This document shows positions 7,455-16,658 of a stretch of DNA of 32,982 nt, piece after piece. The first letter of the stretch is position 1; each line of letters opens with the position of its first letter. The stretch is taken from NCBI GenBank assembly GCA_027450145.1, contig DAIDKH010000048.1, forward strand, positions 1 to 32,982, given 5' to 3'. Position numbers and translations under genes: made by a program. The stretch is from Chthonomonadaceae bacterium. GTDB lineage: Bacteria > Armatimonadota > Chthonomonadetes > Chthonomonadales > Chthonomonadaceae. The notes below the pieces were generated by a model. The model was not told where the DNA came from. It saw only the letters and a list, made by a program, of their open reading frames with translations, and made no database searches.

Positions 7455-9052
7455 GTTGCCTCCAATTGGTTAAATGCAGAATGAAGATGCGCGATGATAT
7501 CGCCAGCGATAAGTGATGTTTGTCCGATGTGATTGGCGGCAAGATCACCAGCCAATCCGTGAACTAGGGCGGAGAGAGCAACGACGTCCTCGGGTTGGCA
7601 CAAGATCTCTTTCTGGATGTGCCGGAGTGCTGCACTACGACAAAGCAATGCACCGGTGATGCCAGTAAGCACGTCGCCAGCGCCCCCAGTCGCCATGCCC
7701 GCATTGCCAGTGCCGTTGATTGTAACCGCTCCTTCTGGATTTGCTATAAGTGTATACGCTCCCTTAAGTAACACTATTGCCTGGTATTTGCTTGCGATAG
7801 AGCGAATGGCGCCAACCCGGTCTGCCTGAACCTCCTGTGTAGTACACTGGAGCAATCTGGCGGCTTCAGTAGGGTGCGGCGTCAATACCGCGGTGCGGCC
7901 GGGTTTCCGAAGGACCTCAGGGTCCATTTCTGCTAGGCAGTTCAACGCATCCGCATCTAAAACAATGGAGCACGTCAGGTGATGAAGCATGGCCTCTATT
8001 AACGGCGCTGCGGCGCGCGTAAGACCTGGTCCCATGGCAACGGTGGTGGCGCGGTCGACGTGTTTTAATATTATCGGTAGCGCGTCTAGAGAGACGACCC
8101 CATCACCGTTTTCTGGCAGGCCAATTGTCATCTGTTCGTCCAACTTTACCGCAATAGCTGGCTGGCATGAAACCGGTGTAAGGACCGTAACCAGGCCGAC
8201 GCCGGAGCGTTGCGCTGCGCGAGCAGCCATTGCTGCAGCACCAGCCATTCCTCTGCTGCCGGCTAAAATGAAAAGATGCCCGTAGCTTCCTTTGTTTGTC
8301 TGCTGTCCGCGCCTACGCAGAAGTGGGCTGGCAGTAGCCGGCCAGAATTGAAACATTCCATTGGAGGTTAACCCGTTTAAGCGGCACTTGGTGTCCATCT
8401 CCATACGGTTCCAGTCAAAACCGATGTGAGAAATCGCCAGGCTACCCACATAATCCGAACCGGGTGGGAGGAAGTGGGCTAATTTAGGAGCAGCGAACGT
8501 CACTGTGCTCGTTGCGTGAACCGCCTCTGTCTCAACACTGCCAGTGTTCGTGCAAACACCGCTTGGTATATCCGCGCAGATTACCGGTACACTGCAGCGA
8601 TTTATCGCGTCAATGGCGGCCTGAACATCGTACCTGGGAGTCCCCTGCAATCCAGTACCGAGTAAGGCATCCACAATTATTTCTGCCTGCCGAAGCTCTG
8701 CGTCCCATTCCGTTGGTGCGAGGCCCAACCTGTGAGGTAACCCCATCTGGATGTAAACGTCGGCGAACACAAGCACGTCACCTCTCAGCCGTTCGGGAAG
8801 GAACGGGGAGCATACCGTAACCTCAGCACCCATGTTATGAAGCCACCGCGCGGCCACCCACCCGTCGCCGCCGTTATTACCGCCGCCACAGCAGACGACA
8901 ACTTTCCTGCCTGCGGTGCTGCCGTACCGTTCACCAATGTGCTGGGCTATAGCTGCTCCAGCATTCTCCATGAGCGAAGCACTGGGAATACCGAACTCCT
9001 GAATTGCACGGCGATCCATTTCGCGAACCTGTTCTGCATTAACGACGCGCAA
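7448..9052 (-). CDS. nnrDE: bifunctional NAD(P)HX epimerase / ADP-dependent NAD(P)HX dehydratase
   Basis: This metabolite-repair enzyme converts the hydrated, damaged cofactors NADHX/NADPHX back to NADH/NADPH. The N-terminal YjeF_N domain (about 1-215) epimerises R- to S-NAD(P)HX and carries GGGNNGGDGW (56-65) and DIPSG (161-165). The C-terminal ribokinase-like dehydratase (about 245-530) has KGSYGH (254-259), DADALN (366-371), HPTEAARL (393-400) and the nucleotide motif around GNAGMATGGAGD (449-460). The length of 534 residues is typical of bacterial fusions. The start is TTG 9052, supported by AAGGAG 7 nt upstream. It overlaps the following FHA gene, so it heads the FHA/vWA/PP2C group transcriptionally. 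A functional link is not obvious. Confidence 0.96.
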   Translation of the reverse strand: MRVVNAEQVREMDRRAIQEFGIPSASLMENAGAAIAQHIGERYGSTAGRKVVVCCGGGNNGGDGWVAARWLHNMGAEVTVCSPFLPERLRGDVLVFADVYIQMGLPHRLGLAPTEWDAELRQAEIIVDALLGTGLQGTPRYDVQAAIDAINRCSVPVICADIPSGVCTNTGSVETEAVHATSTVTFAAPKLAHFLPPGSDYVGSLAISHIGFDWNRMEMDTKCRLNGLTSNGMFQFWPATASPLLRRRGQQTNKGSYGHLFILAGSRGMAGAAAMAARAAQRSGVGLVTVLTPVSCQPAIAVKLDEQMTIGLPENGDGVVSLDALPIILKHVDRATTVAMGPGLTRAAAPLIEAMLHHLTCSIVLDADALNCLAEMDPEVLRKPGRTAVLTPHPTEAARLLQCTTQEVQADRVGAIRSIASKYQAIVLLKGAYTLIANPEGAVTINGTGNAGMATGGAGDVLTGITGALLCRSAALRHIQKEILCQPEDVVALSALVHGLAGDLAANHIGQTSLIAGDIIAHLHSAFNQLEATC

Positions 9053-9078
9053 TACACCGCTCCTTCAATACTTTGTAC

Positions 9079-9141
9079 CCTCGTATATCCCACGAGGTAA
9101 CGATTTGAACCCAAGGGAATGTGTTACCAGAAACTGGTAAC
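9079..9141. other. two small hairpins between the deacetylase and nnrDE genes
   Basis: The 103-bp gap holds a perfect 8-bp inverted repeat GTTACCAG-AAA-CTGGTAAC (9123-9141) and a 6-bp one, CCTCGT...ACGAGG (9079-9084 / 9092-9097). Read on the minus strand they lie after the deacetylase stop and before the nnrDE ribosome binding site. There is no U-tract, so they are poor intrinsic terminators. They could attenuate or process the mRNA and separate the upstream carbohydrate genes from the FHA operon. Confidence 0.4.
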
Positions 9142-9155
9142 TAACTGCCAACTCG

Positions 9156-10064
9156 CTAGCCGCTTGATTGCAGCCTTGACTGAGCTCCAGCATATGTTGT
9201 CAGCTGGATGTCGGGTTTTGATATTCTAGCCCGTAATTCAGGATTAAGCAGCGCATGGAGTTCAACGTCGAATACGTCATCTATAGAGTTAGACGCACGA
9301 AGTGGGCGTGCGTATTCGGTTCCTGGGTGCAGGTAAACTTCGTTGCAAGCACCCTTAAGACGGTCCATGGTGTGTAGTACGTATTGGGAATGCATGTTTC
9401 CGCTTTGAAATGTGCCGTACGATCTATCGGGAACGAACCAACAGACTCCGTCCCCACGTGCGCGTAGAGCAGATAAATTCCGACGGCTCATGGTCCGCAG
9501 GATGAGGCCAGCGATAGCAAGAAATGGCGATCGGTCCCCGCCAGACTTCAAGTGGTTGCTGCATTCCTCAATTGGGATGCGTAACCTGGAAATACCATAT
9601 TCCTTGCACAAGTACAGAAAGTGCTGCCAAACTACGGGATGCATGTGAAAATGTTGATGTCCATCGACATGAGACCATTCCAGGCCGGTGTTACTAAATG
9701 CGGCAAATTGGGCTTCCATTTCGCGGCGTAGCTGCTCTTGTACGTGCGTTGAAAATCGGTAAGCCAACCCAGCAGCGAGCGGGTTCGTGCGCAGGCGCCT
9801 ATCGGAGTTCACCAACAGGGAATTAATGTCGTGCGAAAGCACCGCATGGTCGGCTGTGACAGTTACGTGCAAACCAACTGCGAGCATAGGATTACGTCGT
9901 GCAACAGTAATCGCGTTGTTGCACGCGGCTTCGCCCATCATCAGGCTGGTACTCGAAAGCGTCCCAAATTGGTGTGCCCGCTCAACAGCGGAATTGACCA
10001 TCTCTGTCATGCCGAAGTCGTCGGCATTTATTATTAGTAGTTTCGGCGTTGCATCGTTATTCAA
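9156..10064 (-). CDS. YdjC/ChbG/HpnK-type polysaccharide deacetylase-like protein
   Basis: A 302-residue TIM-barrel-like amidohydrolase of the YdjC family. Members remove acetyl groups from N-acetylated sugars (ChbG on chitooligosaccharides; HpnK is associated with hopanoid biosynthesis). The signature NADDFG is at 13-18, GLHVT at 64-68, and the metal/catalytic segment HVDGHQHFHMHP at 132-143; these supply the Asp and His ligands of the family. It has no signal peptide, so it is cytoplasmic. The only plausible start is TTG 10064, which overlaps the stop of the preceding glycosidase-like gene (TTGA), indicating translational coupling. A ribosome binding site is weak, consistent with coupling. 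The neighbouring glycosidase-like and TPR-glycosyltransferase-like genes fit carbohydrate modification. Which sugar it acts on cannot be told from the sequence. Confidence 0.88.
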   Translation of the reverse strand: MNNDATPKLLIINADDFGMTEMVNSAVERAHQFGTLSSTSLMMGEAACNNAITVARRNPMLAVGLHVTVTADHAVLSHDINSLLVNSDRRLRTNPLAAGLAYRFSTHVQEQLRREMEAQFAAFSNTGLEWSHVDGHQHFHMHPVVWQHFLYLCKEYGISRLRIPIEECSNHLKSGGDRSPFLAIAGLILRTMSRRNLSALRARGDGVCWFVPDRSYGTFQSGNMHSQYVLHTMDRLKGACNEVYLHPGTEYARPLRASNSIDDVFDVELHALLNPELRARISKPDIQLTTYAGAQSRLQSSG

Positions 10065-12283
10065 AGCTCTATTGTGACTCTCGTTCTCTCCTTCGAGGCG
10101 TGGACCTCTCGGCGGTTTAAAAGCACCCTAAAACCGTTGGCTGCGTCCCAAATCACACCAACATGTTGCCCGCGGATCACCATATTCTCTACGGTGAACC
10201 AGCTGACGTTTATGGGTAGGGGATCTATAACTAAGGTACCACGTGGATCTGGAAGACCTATGCCCGCAAGTGCGTCTACCAAGAGAGACGTAAGTGACCA
10301 AGCCGCCGGAATCTTACAACCTAGACCGGTATTCATCGCACCTGTGAGTGGGTTCCAGCACGTTGGAAGGAACGTACCCACACTCATACCAGAGGCAGCG
10401 ATGATTAGTTTATCAAACAGGCTCACGGCAGTTGGAGCAAGGGTGTCATCCATGGTGCGAATATGGGTAAGCAGGCATTTCATTATCTCCGTGTTCTGGA
10501 GAGCCCAGGCCGGTCCACTGTGGCAGGCGCGCCGCTTAATTCCGGCCACAATGCCTTCCTCGGTAAAATCCGAATTATTTCGTGCCGCTGAAGGAATACC
10601 GTATGGTGCGCCAAACGTCTCACTGTTTGAGATGTGATCCCAGGCAATACCTTGCCTTGGCAATGGAATATCCGTGCCTAGAGGCAGAAACCCGTCAGCA
10701 TACAGATTTGAAGCAGGGGACGAATTGACTTCGTTGTAGTCGGCAAAAATTGCGCGGTCTCTATCCCACATCAATGTTCTGACGGAGGCAGAAGTTGTTG
10801 CAGCAAGTTCATTCCATGCATCGCGGTCTGCGCGTCGTTCGAGGTACTCGGCAGTCAGCGCCAACGATTGAATGAGTTGGTAACAGCGCGTGGTGGAACC
10901 CACGCTGTACACGTCGCGCTGGCGAATGAACTCTTGCGGAATCGATACACCAGCCGGCGATTGACGGTAGAGACCTGTGATAGGTGAACGGCACGCCTTA
11001 TTAAGGTAGTGCGCATAGCGGCTCAATGCAAGATAAAACTCCTGAACGACGGGTTTTGGTGCACCCCAGCCAAGTAGATAACGAAGTATCGTACCGCCGT
11101 CGCATACCGCGTCTCCAACGGTGCCGCGAAATGGTGCGACAAATTCCGGCAGGCTACCGTCGTGCCTCTGATGATAAAGAAACGCGCGCACCGTTTCAAT
11201 TGCAAGTTCAGTGTTGTTAAGAGCGAGCGCTTCTTGAATGAGCGGCGTCACATGCGCTGCCAGCTGAAACCGCCGTCCCAGCCATTCACTCGCCAGTTGA
11301 GGCTTAGAAGAGCCACTGAAGCCGCCGTGAACACAATATCTCTTCAGTAGGTCAGCCTGTATGGTGAAAAGATTTTCGTGTCTTGCATCGCTCGCCCGAA
11401 TGAGGAGTGGCACCGGGGCCTCAATCGCGTCTTCGTTCAGGGCGCCGCGTGATGCCAGTGTTAAATCCTCTCTCACCGTGCTTGCAGCCATCTCATCGTT
11501 TGCTGCAACGCACGCACCTACAGCAAGAAAATCTCGTTCGCCTGCGAGTACTTCAATATTATAATGGAATGCGATGTGCGATTGCACGCCGCGTGCTACA
11601 GCTAGCTCATGAGAAATTGAGTTGAACTTGCGCGCAGTGAAACTCTCACAGAGTGGGGATGCGTTCCAATCTCCTGTTTCGGACCACGGCTCAGACAGTA
11701 AACACCGTCGTGAATCCGGCAGGCGAGTAGCGCCCATAGCTAGCCAAAAGGTATTTCCTTCACACGTCGTTTTGTGATCATTAAGACTTCCCGATGGAAA
11801 AAGCACCGAATTATCGGCACCTATGTCAACACTAATCTCCCACTGTGCAATGTCGTGTTCCAGTCGTGGTTGGGAGTGGCGGATATGTTTGTCGTCCTGC
11901 AACAACGTGCGAAGGATTAGGTCCACATTAACTGGAGATTGGGAAGTGTTAAACACCTCAATGAGCGAAATTAATGTTCCATTCGTGGTAGCGAACCTTG
12001 CCTCCTGGATGCGGACGCCAGGTAGTTGATCCGATGTGTATATGGTTGAAATCTTTTCGTGATCGCAGGTTATGAAAGCAGGCGAAAGGTGCGCGTGTCG
12101 TCCAGTGTCGGTAAGCACATCAAAAGTGTAAATTCGGGGAAGCGGAGCATCTGCGAAACTACCGTAGTTCCAGAAACCGGGTTTTGGAACCCCGCCGAGC
12201 TGACATAGTGCGTAGCTGAGCCATCTGTTTTGCACCACTAGATTCTCTAGAACTGGCATTTTCTGATTTGGTGTCCATTCCAC
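10061..12283 (-). CDS. six-hairpin glycosidase-like protein
   Basis: A 740-residue protein without signal peptide. Residues ~1-300 are beta-rich and Trp/Phe-rich, like the N-terminal beta-sandwich of GH63/GH116/GH94-type enzymes. About 310-690 reads as an alpha/alpha toroid, with helical segments such as 'LAAHVTPLIQEALALNN' followed by loops with conserved-looking acidic and aromatic residues (HQRHDGSLPEF, VCDGGT, AIWD/IAWDH, TEEGIV, CWNPLTG). A short beta domain closes the protein. This order suggests a glycoside hydrolase or phosphorylase of the six-hairpin superfamily, but I cannot assign a GH family, catalytic acid or substrate. The start is GTG 12283, the first start-type codon after an in-frame stop; the ribosome binding site is poor and the start is uncertain. 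It is translationally coupled to the YdjC-type gene, so the two may process the same glycan. Confidence 0.68.
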   Translation of the reverse strand: MEWTPNQKMPVLENLVVQNRWLSYALCQLGGVPKPGFWNYGSFADAPLPRIYTFDVLTDTGRHAHLSPAFITCDHEKISTIYTSDQLPGVRIQEARFATTNGTLISLIEVFNTSQSPVNVDLILRTLLQDDKHIRHSQPRLEHDIAQWEISVDIGADNSVLFPSGSLNDHKTTCEGNTFWLAMGATRLPDSRRCLLSEPWSETGDWNASPLCESFTARKFNSISHELAVARGVQSHIAFHYNIEVLAGERDFLAVGACVAANDEMAASTVREDLTLASRGALNEDAIEAPVPLLIRASDARHENLFTIQADLLKRYCVHGGFSGSSKPQLASEWLGRRFQLAAHVTPLIQEALALNNTELAIETVRAFLYHQRHDGSLPEFVAPFRGTVGDAVCDGGTILRYLLGWGAPKPVVQEFYLALSRYAHYLNKACRSPITGLYRQSPAGVSIPQEFIRQRDVYSVGSTTRCYQLIQSLALTAEYLERRADRDAWNELAATTSASVRTLMWDRDRAIFADYNEVNSSPASNLYADGFLPLGTDIPLPRQGIAWDHISNSETFGAPYGIPSAARNNSDFTEEGIVAGIKRRACHSGPAWALQNTEIMKCLLTHIRTMDDTLAPTAVSLFDKLIIAASGMSVGTFLPTCWNPLTGAMNTGLGCKIPAAWSLTSLLVDALAGIGLPDPRGTLVIDPLPINVSWFTVENMVIRGQHVGVIWDAANGFRVLLNRREVHASKERTRVTIEL

Positions 12284-12401
12284 GAATGCACGCCACGCAC
12301 GTCCGGTGGCAGCATGTTCCCACGGTAGAGTTCGTGGTTAATTCGCTAATGAGAATACCGTAAAGTGGATAATATTCGCCCACCGTTCGAGGGATACCCT
12401 G

Positions 12402-12419
12402 GGTTCTTTGATCAGAACC
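12402..12419. terminator. small hairpin at the 3' end of the TPR/glycosyltransferase-like gene
   Basis: GGTTCT-TTGATC-AGAACC forms a 6-bp stem with a 6-nt loop, starting 3 nt beyond the stop of the minus-strand gene. There is no U-run, so termination is uncertain; it may only be an mRNA-end structure within the 139-bp gap before the glycosidase-like gene. Confidence 0.25.
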
Positions 12420-12422
12420 AGC

Positions 12423-14468
12423 CTACGCGGCATTCTCAGCGCAATGGAGACACTTGCGTGAAGCTTCCTGGCTAATGATCTCCGCGGCGAATGCTACTGC
12501 GGTGCCCCATTCGCGGTTTTTCGCCGCTCGGATAAGTCGCATAGTTGGATACCAAGTGGTGGTGTCGCCATCGTGAAGCCATCGCCAATCTGGCAGAGGT
12601 GGCAGCAGAACGACAGTCGGTAACCCCAGGCTTCCCGCCATATGAACCACAGAGGTGTCAACAGATAGCAGCATATCAAGCTGACCCAGGCACTGGCTGG
12701 TAGCGATCCAGTCCGTGAGAAAGGGATCTGCGTCGTACGGCTTCGTCGTCATATCGAGCTCCGATAGTTGTGCGGCAGCCTCACCCTTCTGGAAACTATA
12801 ACAGCGAACCGAACGAAGACCTAAAATAGGTTCGAGCGTTCGAATGTGCATGGACCTGTTGGCGTCGTTGAAGTGGTGTGGGCTTCCAGCCCAGACGATC
12901 CCAACGTTAAGGCTATCGTGCGACACTGGAAGTGGCCCGGTTCCAACACCGCGATCTATTTGGCCAGGAATGCCGGGGTCAATAAGAGTTGCGTAACCAG
13001 CGGAAAGTGTGTGGGGTAGGCTCATCATGCTTATTTGTACGTCCCAATCTGGTCCGCCGTAAACGTCGCCGCGGTCACATTCTACGATTGTGCAGTGCGG
13101 GTACCACTTGCGGAAGACGGCTCCTAAACCGTGAGAACATTGCACAACGATACGACCCTGCAGCTCTTTGAGCAGATTAAGATAGCGGGAAAACTGAATC
13201 TGGTCACCAAGGCCCTGCTCACCCCATACAAGTAACGTTCTACCTTCAAGAGGCTCGCCGTTCCAGCGGTAATCCATGTATGCTCTGGGGTTGTATTTTG
13301 GGAATGCAAGCCTGTGTTCATAATGGGCAAGGCCCGCTTTTAGATCTCCTCGCGTAAGCAGCGAAATGGCGAGGTTAGTGTGTGCTGCACTGTGCTCCGG
13401 GGATAGGACGATCGCTCTGGTGTGTGCTTCTTCCGCCTGTTGATATCTTCCCATTGCGAGGAGTTCGATACCCAGGTTAGTTAAAACGTCAGCGTTTGAT
13501 GGATCAAGTTGGGTGGCCTTTGTATACGCCTCAATAGCACCCACCGAGTCGCCGCATTCCCGTAGTGCGTTTCCAAGGTGGAACCACGTGGAAGCAGAGG
13601 CATCCGCGCACTTAGCCGCTTGTTTCCACGCACTCAAAGATTCCTCACGACAACCGCCAGCCCACATGGTTATTGCGAGGTTCTGCCAACATTCTGCAAG
13701 GTGCGGGTGGCCCGTGCAGAGAGCCTGATGATGTTTTACGGCTTCCAAGGGGCGACCCATACCGTGAAGGATGATCGCCGCATTAGAATGTGCCTCCCAA
13801 CAGGTTGGTATCGCTGCTGCCAGCGCTTGAAAAAGTGCCAGAGCGTCTATGTGGCTATCTTTTGCTGCCAATTCGGCGGCAATCTGCAGAACAGGCTGCA
13901 GGAGGGTATGGTCCTGAGTAGCAGCTAGAGTGAGTTGCTGAATGGCTGGTAACTTGCGTCCGGTGTCCAGGTAAATTAGCCCTAAATGATACTTCACCAC
14001 TGAGGCGTCTGGAATTAACTTGGCGGCTGTTTCAATGTGCTGCACGGCATCCTCGGTGGTGGCTGTTTGCCGCAGCAGGCATCCCAAATTAAAGTGTGCT
14101 GCGCCAAAACCTGGCGCTTTCGAAACGGCGTTGCGATACAATCTCTCTGCCTCGCCCGTTTCGCCTAACGCGGCGAATGAGTTGGCGAGATTATACATTG
14201 TAAGTTCGTTTTCAGGATCTGTATCCAGTGCGTTACGAAACTCTTTTGCTGCGGCCTCGTGGCGGTTCAGAGCAGCTAGCACTTCTCCCAACATGGCATG
14301 GGCAACCGCACTTCGTGGGTTTTTTAATAATGACTGTCGCAAAACACTCTCGGCCTCGTTATCCTTACCACATCTTATAAGTTCTGCAGCTTTTGCCAGC
14401 AGGAATTGAAAGCTCGCGGCTGGTTTTGTGTTAGCTTTGGTAACGGGAGGGTAAGAAGGGCGTCTCAA
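12423..14468 (-). CDS. TPR protein with GT9/GT41-like glycosyltransferase domain
   Basis: A 681-residue protein. About residues 20-395 are tandem tetratricopeptide repeats, with typical units such as 'AVAHAMLGEVLAALNRHEAA', 'ELTMYNLANSFAALGETGEA' and 'ADVLTNLGIELLAMGRYQQA'. The C-terminal ~270 residues (about 405-670) contain WGEQGLGDQIQF, VGIVWAGSPHH and SVDTSVVHMAGSLGLPTVVL followed by PDWRW and WYP. These are the signatures of heptosyltransferase/OGT-like GT-B domains often fused to TPRs in bacteria. Such enzymes transfer a sugar to a protein or glycan; donor and acceptor are not predictable. The start is TTG 14468, with CCAGGAG 10 nt upstream. The gene is divergent from the amidase gene and is the first of nine same-strand genes ending at 1229, though a 139-bp gap follows it. 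Confidence 0.87.
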   Translation of the reverse strand: MRRPSYPPVTKANTKPAASFQFLLAKAAELIRCGKDNEAESVLRQSLLKNPRSAVAHAMLGEVLAALNRHEAAAKEFRNALDTDPENELTMYNLANSFAALGETGEAERLYRNAVSKAPGFGAAHFNLGCLLRQTATTEDAVQHIETAAKLIPDASVVKYHLGLIYLDTGRKLPAIQQLTLAATQDHTLLQPVLQIAAELAAKDSHIDALALFQALAAAIPTCWEAHSNAAIILHGMGRPLEAVKHHQALCTGHPHLAECWQNLAITMWAGGCREESLSAWKQAAKCADASASTWFHLGNALRECGDSVGAIEAYTKATQLDPSNADVLTNLGIELLAMGRYQQAEEAHTRAIVLSPEHSAAHTNLAISLLTRGDLKAGLAHYEHRLAFPKYNPRAYMDYRWNGEPLEGRTLLVWGEQGLGDQIQFSRYLNLLKELQGRIVVQCSHGLGAVFRKWYPHCTIVECDRGDVYGGPDWDVQISMMSLPHTLSAGYATLIDPGIPGQIDRGVGTGPLPVSHDSLNVGIVWAGSPHHFNDANRSMHIRTLEPILGLRSVRCYSFQKGEAAAQLSELDMTTKPYDADPFLTDWIATSQCLGQLDMLLSVDTSVVHMAGSLGLPTVVLLPPLPDWRWLHDGDTTTWYPTMRLIRAAKNREWGTAVAFAAEIISQEASRKCLHCAENAA

Positions 14469-14553
14469 TGGTTGTGAACTCCTGGCAAGTTGAACAGGTA
14501 AATATTATTCACGTATATTATCGGCAACTACCGAAACTATACTGAACCATTTG

Positions 14554-14582
14554 TAGACAGATACACGAAAAACCGCTATACT
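14554..14582 (+). promoter_or_regulatory. sigma70-type promoter for the amidase-gerM-murI unit
   Basis: TAGACA (14554-14559) and TATACT (14577-14582) are each one mismatch from the -35 and -10 consensus and are separated by exactly 17 bp. The predicted transcript start is near 14589, about 55 nt before the amidase start codon. It lies in the divergent region between the TPR/glycosyltransferase-like gene and the amidase. Confidence 0.65.
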
Positions 14583-14645
14583 GCGTCAATTATCAGGTTG
14601 TATACCATTCACAGGGATGGGGAGACGCGCGCAAGGAGATTTAGG

Positions 14646-16655
14646 GTGATGGTAAGGAAGCTGACTGTTCTCTGTGCATTTGTGTTGTGCCTGCGCGGTG
14701 TTGCCGCTCGTGCAGACAGGTCAAACCAACTGGTACCAGTGAATGTCAATATAGGCGGAGTACGCCTTCAATCTGCCAGCCAAGCCCTTTCTAATGGCCA
14801 TGACACGTTCGTCCCAATTGACGCACTAAAGTTATTCGGTGCGACCTGGAAGATTGATAAGCGTGACGAGACAGTGGCTGCATCCTGGAATCCTGGCGGC
14901 CAGCACGCCACATTTGCGATCGTTCGGCCAGACCATCATGCAATGTTGTCGCTGAACGATTTAGCTCGGACGTTTGATGGCATCGTTGTGAGGCCTGGAA
15001 ATACGGCGTCTCGGAAACCTGATACCGTGAACTCAGTCTACCTGTTGTCAATCGTGAAAAGCATCGTCGCGACCAAGCGGTCTCTCACCATTACTACCAG
15101 CTTCCCCGTGACTGCCAACGTCTGGATGATCGAAGACGCACCTCCGCGAAGAGGCATAGTCGATTTGTACGGCTGCTACCTCCCCGATACAGTTGTACCG
15201 AAAACACAGCCAGCGTCACTCGCTGCGACCCTGCCCGTGCGTGCGGCGCAGAGGAATTTCTCTACCACTAGAGTGGTTGCCCAAGTTGACGCAGGTGTCT
15301 ATTTTAGGGTGGGTGAGCGCGCTGCCGTTCAGGGCGTCGACGCGGTTATTGCTGCATTCCACACTCGCTCTACTACCAACAGCACGCAGGTAGTCATTAA
15401 TGTTCCAGTTAGCCACAATCCAATAGCATCCGTGCAGCCTTCCGGCCCGCTGTCGGCTTCGACGACTGGCACGCACAATGCAACAGCAGCCTCAAGCGGC
15501 GGCACAAGTAACCCAATGTTGGGTTCGCCGCGTACCACAACTTCCGGAACAGGAGCGCCATCGCAGTCTACCGCAAATGCACAGCAAGGAACCTCTGGCG
15601 TTTCACCAGCCACCCAAGCACCGGCCAACATTGGATCGACAACACAGCCGTCGCCGGCCGTACCAGGACCCGCAGCGGTAACTGCCATTCAGTACAATGA
15701 GCTCTCTCCGACGGAAGCGTCCATAGTGATTGATGCTGGGGGCTCGGTCTATCCCGTGGTCCATTACTTGACTGGAGGCAACCTGGAAATTGTTCTTCAC
15801 GGGTTACCGCTCAATCTTACGGTACCCTCCCAAAACAGTATAGTATTGAATAATGCGATCATTAGTCGTATCGAGTCGATACAAACTCCAGAAATAGGGA
15901 GTAATGGTGACATTACGAAAGTCGCGGATACCCGGATTAAGATCGTATCGCAAAGATTCCTGGGGTTTGCACTAGACCGAACCGCTAACCAGGTTATTAT
16001 GAATCTGCGCGTTCCGGATAACGCAGACGGCGATCTCGCGGGTAAACTAATTGTGGTTGATCCCGGTCATGGAGGCGCAGATACAGGCGCACAAGCCGGT
16101 GGGTATTCCGAGAAGAACATCGTGCTTCTTATCGCAAGAAAGCTTCGAACGGATTTGGAACAAGCTGGCGCACGGGTTGTAATGACTAGGGATCGGGATG
16201 TTACGGTGCCCCTTGCCTCCCGTCCGGCCTTAGCAAACCAAATTCATGCGGATTTCTACGTAAGCATTCACAATGATTGTTGCAGTGTACCAAATTCAGC
16301 GAGTGGTACCACTACCTACTACCACATGCATGACGCGAGTAGCCGAGCCCTAGCGAACAGTGTTCAACAGGCCATTGCGGCAGTTAGTGGATTGCCTAGT
16401 AGAGGTGCCCGATCGGATGGAATGCTGTACCAGCATGGGCTAGAAGTGCTGCGTGATAGCAATATGCCCGCCATCCTAATTGAAGTGGCCTACATTAACA
16501 ACGAGCATGACAGAAGTTACCTCATCAATCCTGCGTTTCAGAGTACCGTCGCCTCTGCAATCGTGGCAGGATTAAAGGGGTATGTCCAGGGAATGCCCCA
16601 GGCTGCTGATGCTGTTCAACCTAACTCAAAAATACAAATTGCTCAGGGACATTAG
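14646..16655 (+). CDS. exported N-acetylmuramoyl-L-alanine amidase with AMIN domain
   Basis: A zinc amidase (Amidase_3 family) that cleaves the bond between muramic acid and the stem peptide of peptidoglycan in the periplasm or outside. In order: signal peptide (about 1-23, ending AARA); an N-terminal ~90-residue module like the copper-amine-oxidase N-terminal domain; a beta region; a Ser/Thr/Gly/Pro/Gln-rich linker (about 265-345); an AMIN-like wall-targeting domain (about 345-450); and the catalytic domain (about 465-655). Zinc ligands His475 (PGHGG), Glu489 (SEKN) and His542 (SIHND) and catalytic Glu613 (LIEVAY) are all present. I chose GTG 14646 (followed at once by ATG 14649) because AAGGAG lies 7 nt upstream; a TTG at 14598 would add 16 residues before the signal peptide. 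A gerM-like gene and murI follow within 3 bp. Confidence 0.95.
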   Translation: MMVRKLTVLCAFVLCLRGVAARADRSNQLVPVNVNIGGVRLQSASQALSNGHDTFVPIDALKLFGATWKIDKRDETVAASWNPGGQHATFAIVRPDHHAMLSLNDLARTFDGIVVRPGNTASRKPDTVNSVYLLSIVKSIVATKRSLTITTSFPVTANVWMIEDAPPRRGIVDLYGCYLPDTVVPKTQPASLAATLPVRAAQRNFSTTRVVAQVDAGVYFRVGERAAVQGVDAVIAAFHTRSTTNSTQVVINVPVSHNPIASVQPSGPLSASTTGTHNATAASSGGTSNPMLGSPRTTTSGTGAPSQSTANAQQGTSGVSPATQAPANIGSTTQPSPAVPGPAAVTAIQYNELSPTEASIVIDAGGSVYPVVHYLTGGNLEIVLHGLPLNLTVPSQNSIVLNNAIISRIESIQTPEIGSNGDITKVADTRIKIVSQRFLGFALDRTANQVIMNLRVPDNADGDLAGKLIVVDPGHGGADTGAQAGGYSEKNIVLLIARKLRTDLEQAGARVVMTRDRDVTVPLASRPALANQIHADFYVSIHNDCCSVPNSASGTTTYYHMHDASSRALANSVQQAIAAVSGLPSRGARSDGMLYQHGLEVLRDSNMPAILIEVAYINNEHDRSYLINPAFQSTVASAIVAGLKGYVQGMPQAADAVQPNSKIQIAQGH

Positions 16656-16658
16656 ACT

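Noticed and set aside
9102-9112. GATTTGAACCC, which on the minus strand resembles a tRNA T-loop (GGGTTCAAATC)
   Set aside because: The flanks do not form a T-stem and no acceptor, D or anticodon arms can be found within 80 bp.
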